From positions 1-14,121 of the forward strand of contig JAICKT010000071.1 of the NCBI GenBank assembly GCA_025927795.1: a stretch of DNA of 14,121 bases. Direction: 5' to 3'. The position numbers and the translations under genes were made by a program. Below the pieces are notes generated by a model. That model saw only the letters and a program-made list of their open reading frames with translations, was not told the origin of the DNA and ran no database searches. Origin of the DNA: Parafilimonas sp. (GTDB lineage: Bacteria > Bacteroidota > Bacteroidia > Chitinophagales > Chitinophagaceae). Positions 13,901 through 14,121 of this stretch are shown here, one piece after another; position 1 is the first letter of the stretch, and every line of letters begins with the position of its first letter.

Positions 13901-14121
13901 TTAGTTCTTTAATGCAATACTCTTTGATTCCTGCGCAGTGATATAATACATGTCTTCAATACCATCTTTATTAAACAGTTTTTGCTGCGCAGCATTTACA
14001 GATACGCTTTGCCAGTTTTGGGAAGGCATAATTTTTAGCGTGGTGCTGCTATCCTGTAAAACCAATGGCAGATTAAAGCCCGCAATACAATTGGTATATC
14101 TGTAAAACACTTTCTTCTTAT
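13901..14121 (-). CDS. C-terminal end of a probable M1-family aminopeptidase (partial)
   Basis: A frame on the minus strand is open from the right edge of the window to TAA at 13901-13903, giving about 73 visible codons. The fragment reads as the last part of a longer protein: after three lysines comes VFYRYTNCIAGFNLPLVLQ, later MPSQNWQSVSV, and then MYYITAQESK near the end. This YRxxN-x3-GFxxP ... WQ ... YY(I/V) pattern resembles the C-terminal beta domain of Bacteroidota M1 (gluzincin) aminopeptidases. That is recognition from memory; the catalytic HExxH region would lie outside the window. A GTG at 14108-14110 could be taken for a start, but the frame continues upstream of it without a stop. 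It converges on the oxidoreductase gene. Confidence 0.5.
   Translation of the reverse strand, partial: KKKVFYRYTNCIAGFNLPLVLQDSSTTLKIMPSQNWQSVSVNAAQQKLFNKDGIEDMYYITAQESKSIALKN

Noticed and set aside
13804..13941. 45-codon plus-strand frame rich in Cys and Met
   Set aside because: It begins inside the possible terminator hairpin and overlaps the coding end of the minus-strand partial gene. Its composition fits chance reading of AT-rich spacer.

Overview
This AT-rich window looks like an ordinary chromosomal segment of a Bacteroidota bacterium, most likely from the Chitinophagaceae or a close relative. The evidence is the Bacteroidota-type topoisomerase IV A subunit, the DUF983 protein, the SWIM/SNF2 protein with its typical N-terminus, genes without clear Shine-Dalgarno sites, and promoter-like TAnnTTTG boxes. 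The assignment comes from recognising these families by eye, not from a search.

Layout: the window opens with the 3' end of an unrecognised gene (3-200, +) and its terminator. Next come murF (cell-wall precursor ligase) and a DUF983 zinc-ribbon membrane protein in a likely two-gene operon. A perfect 26-bp palindrome separates these from dusB (tRNA dihydrouridine synthase, minus strand). Divergent from dusB is a CPBP-family membrane protease homologue. A 348-bp gap follows; it holds a degenerate tandem repeat with a period of about 20.5 bp, which also reads as a short amphipathic peptide. Then come comB (2-phosphosulfolactate phosphatase family) with a promoter-like box directly against its start codon, and a large SNF2 helicase (1253 aa, TTG start) with two SWIM-like zinc motifs. 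Convergent to it is parC (topoisomerase IV subunit A). The right end has a small three-helix membrane protein with a TTG start, a Tat-exported Gfo/Idh/MocA oxidoreductase, and the C-terminal end of a minus-strand protein that resembles an M1-family aminopeptidase.

The genes are mostly separate housekeeping units (wall synthesis, tRNA modification, DNA topology, chromatin-type ATPase) and do not form one pathway. I see no RNA genes, insertion sequences, CRISPR array, phage genes or recognisable defence island. The features most worth a second look are the repeat/peptide region after the CPBP gene, the double SWIM arrangement in the SNF2 protein, and the possible leaderless start of comB. None of them amounts to a demonstrated new system.
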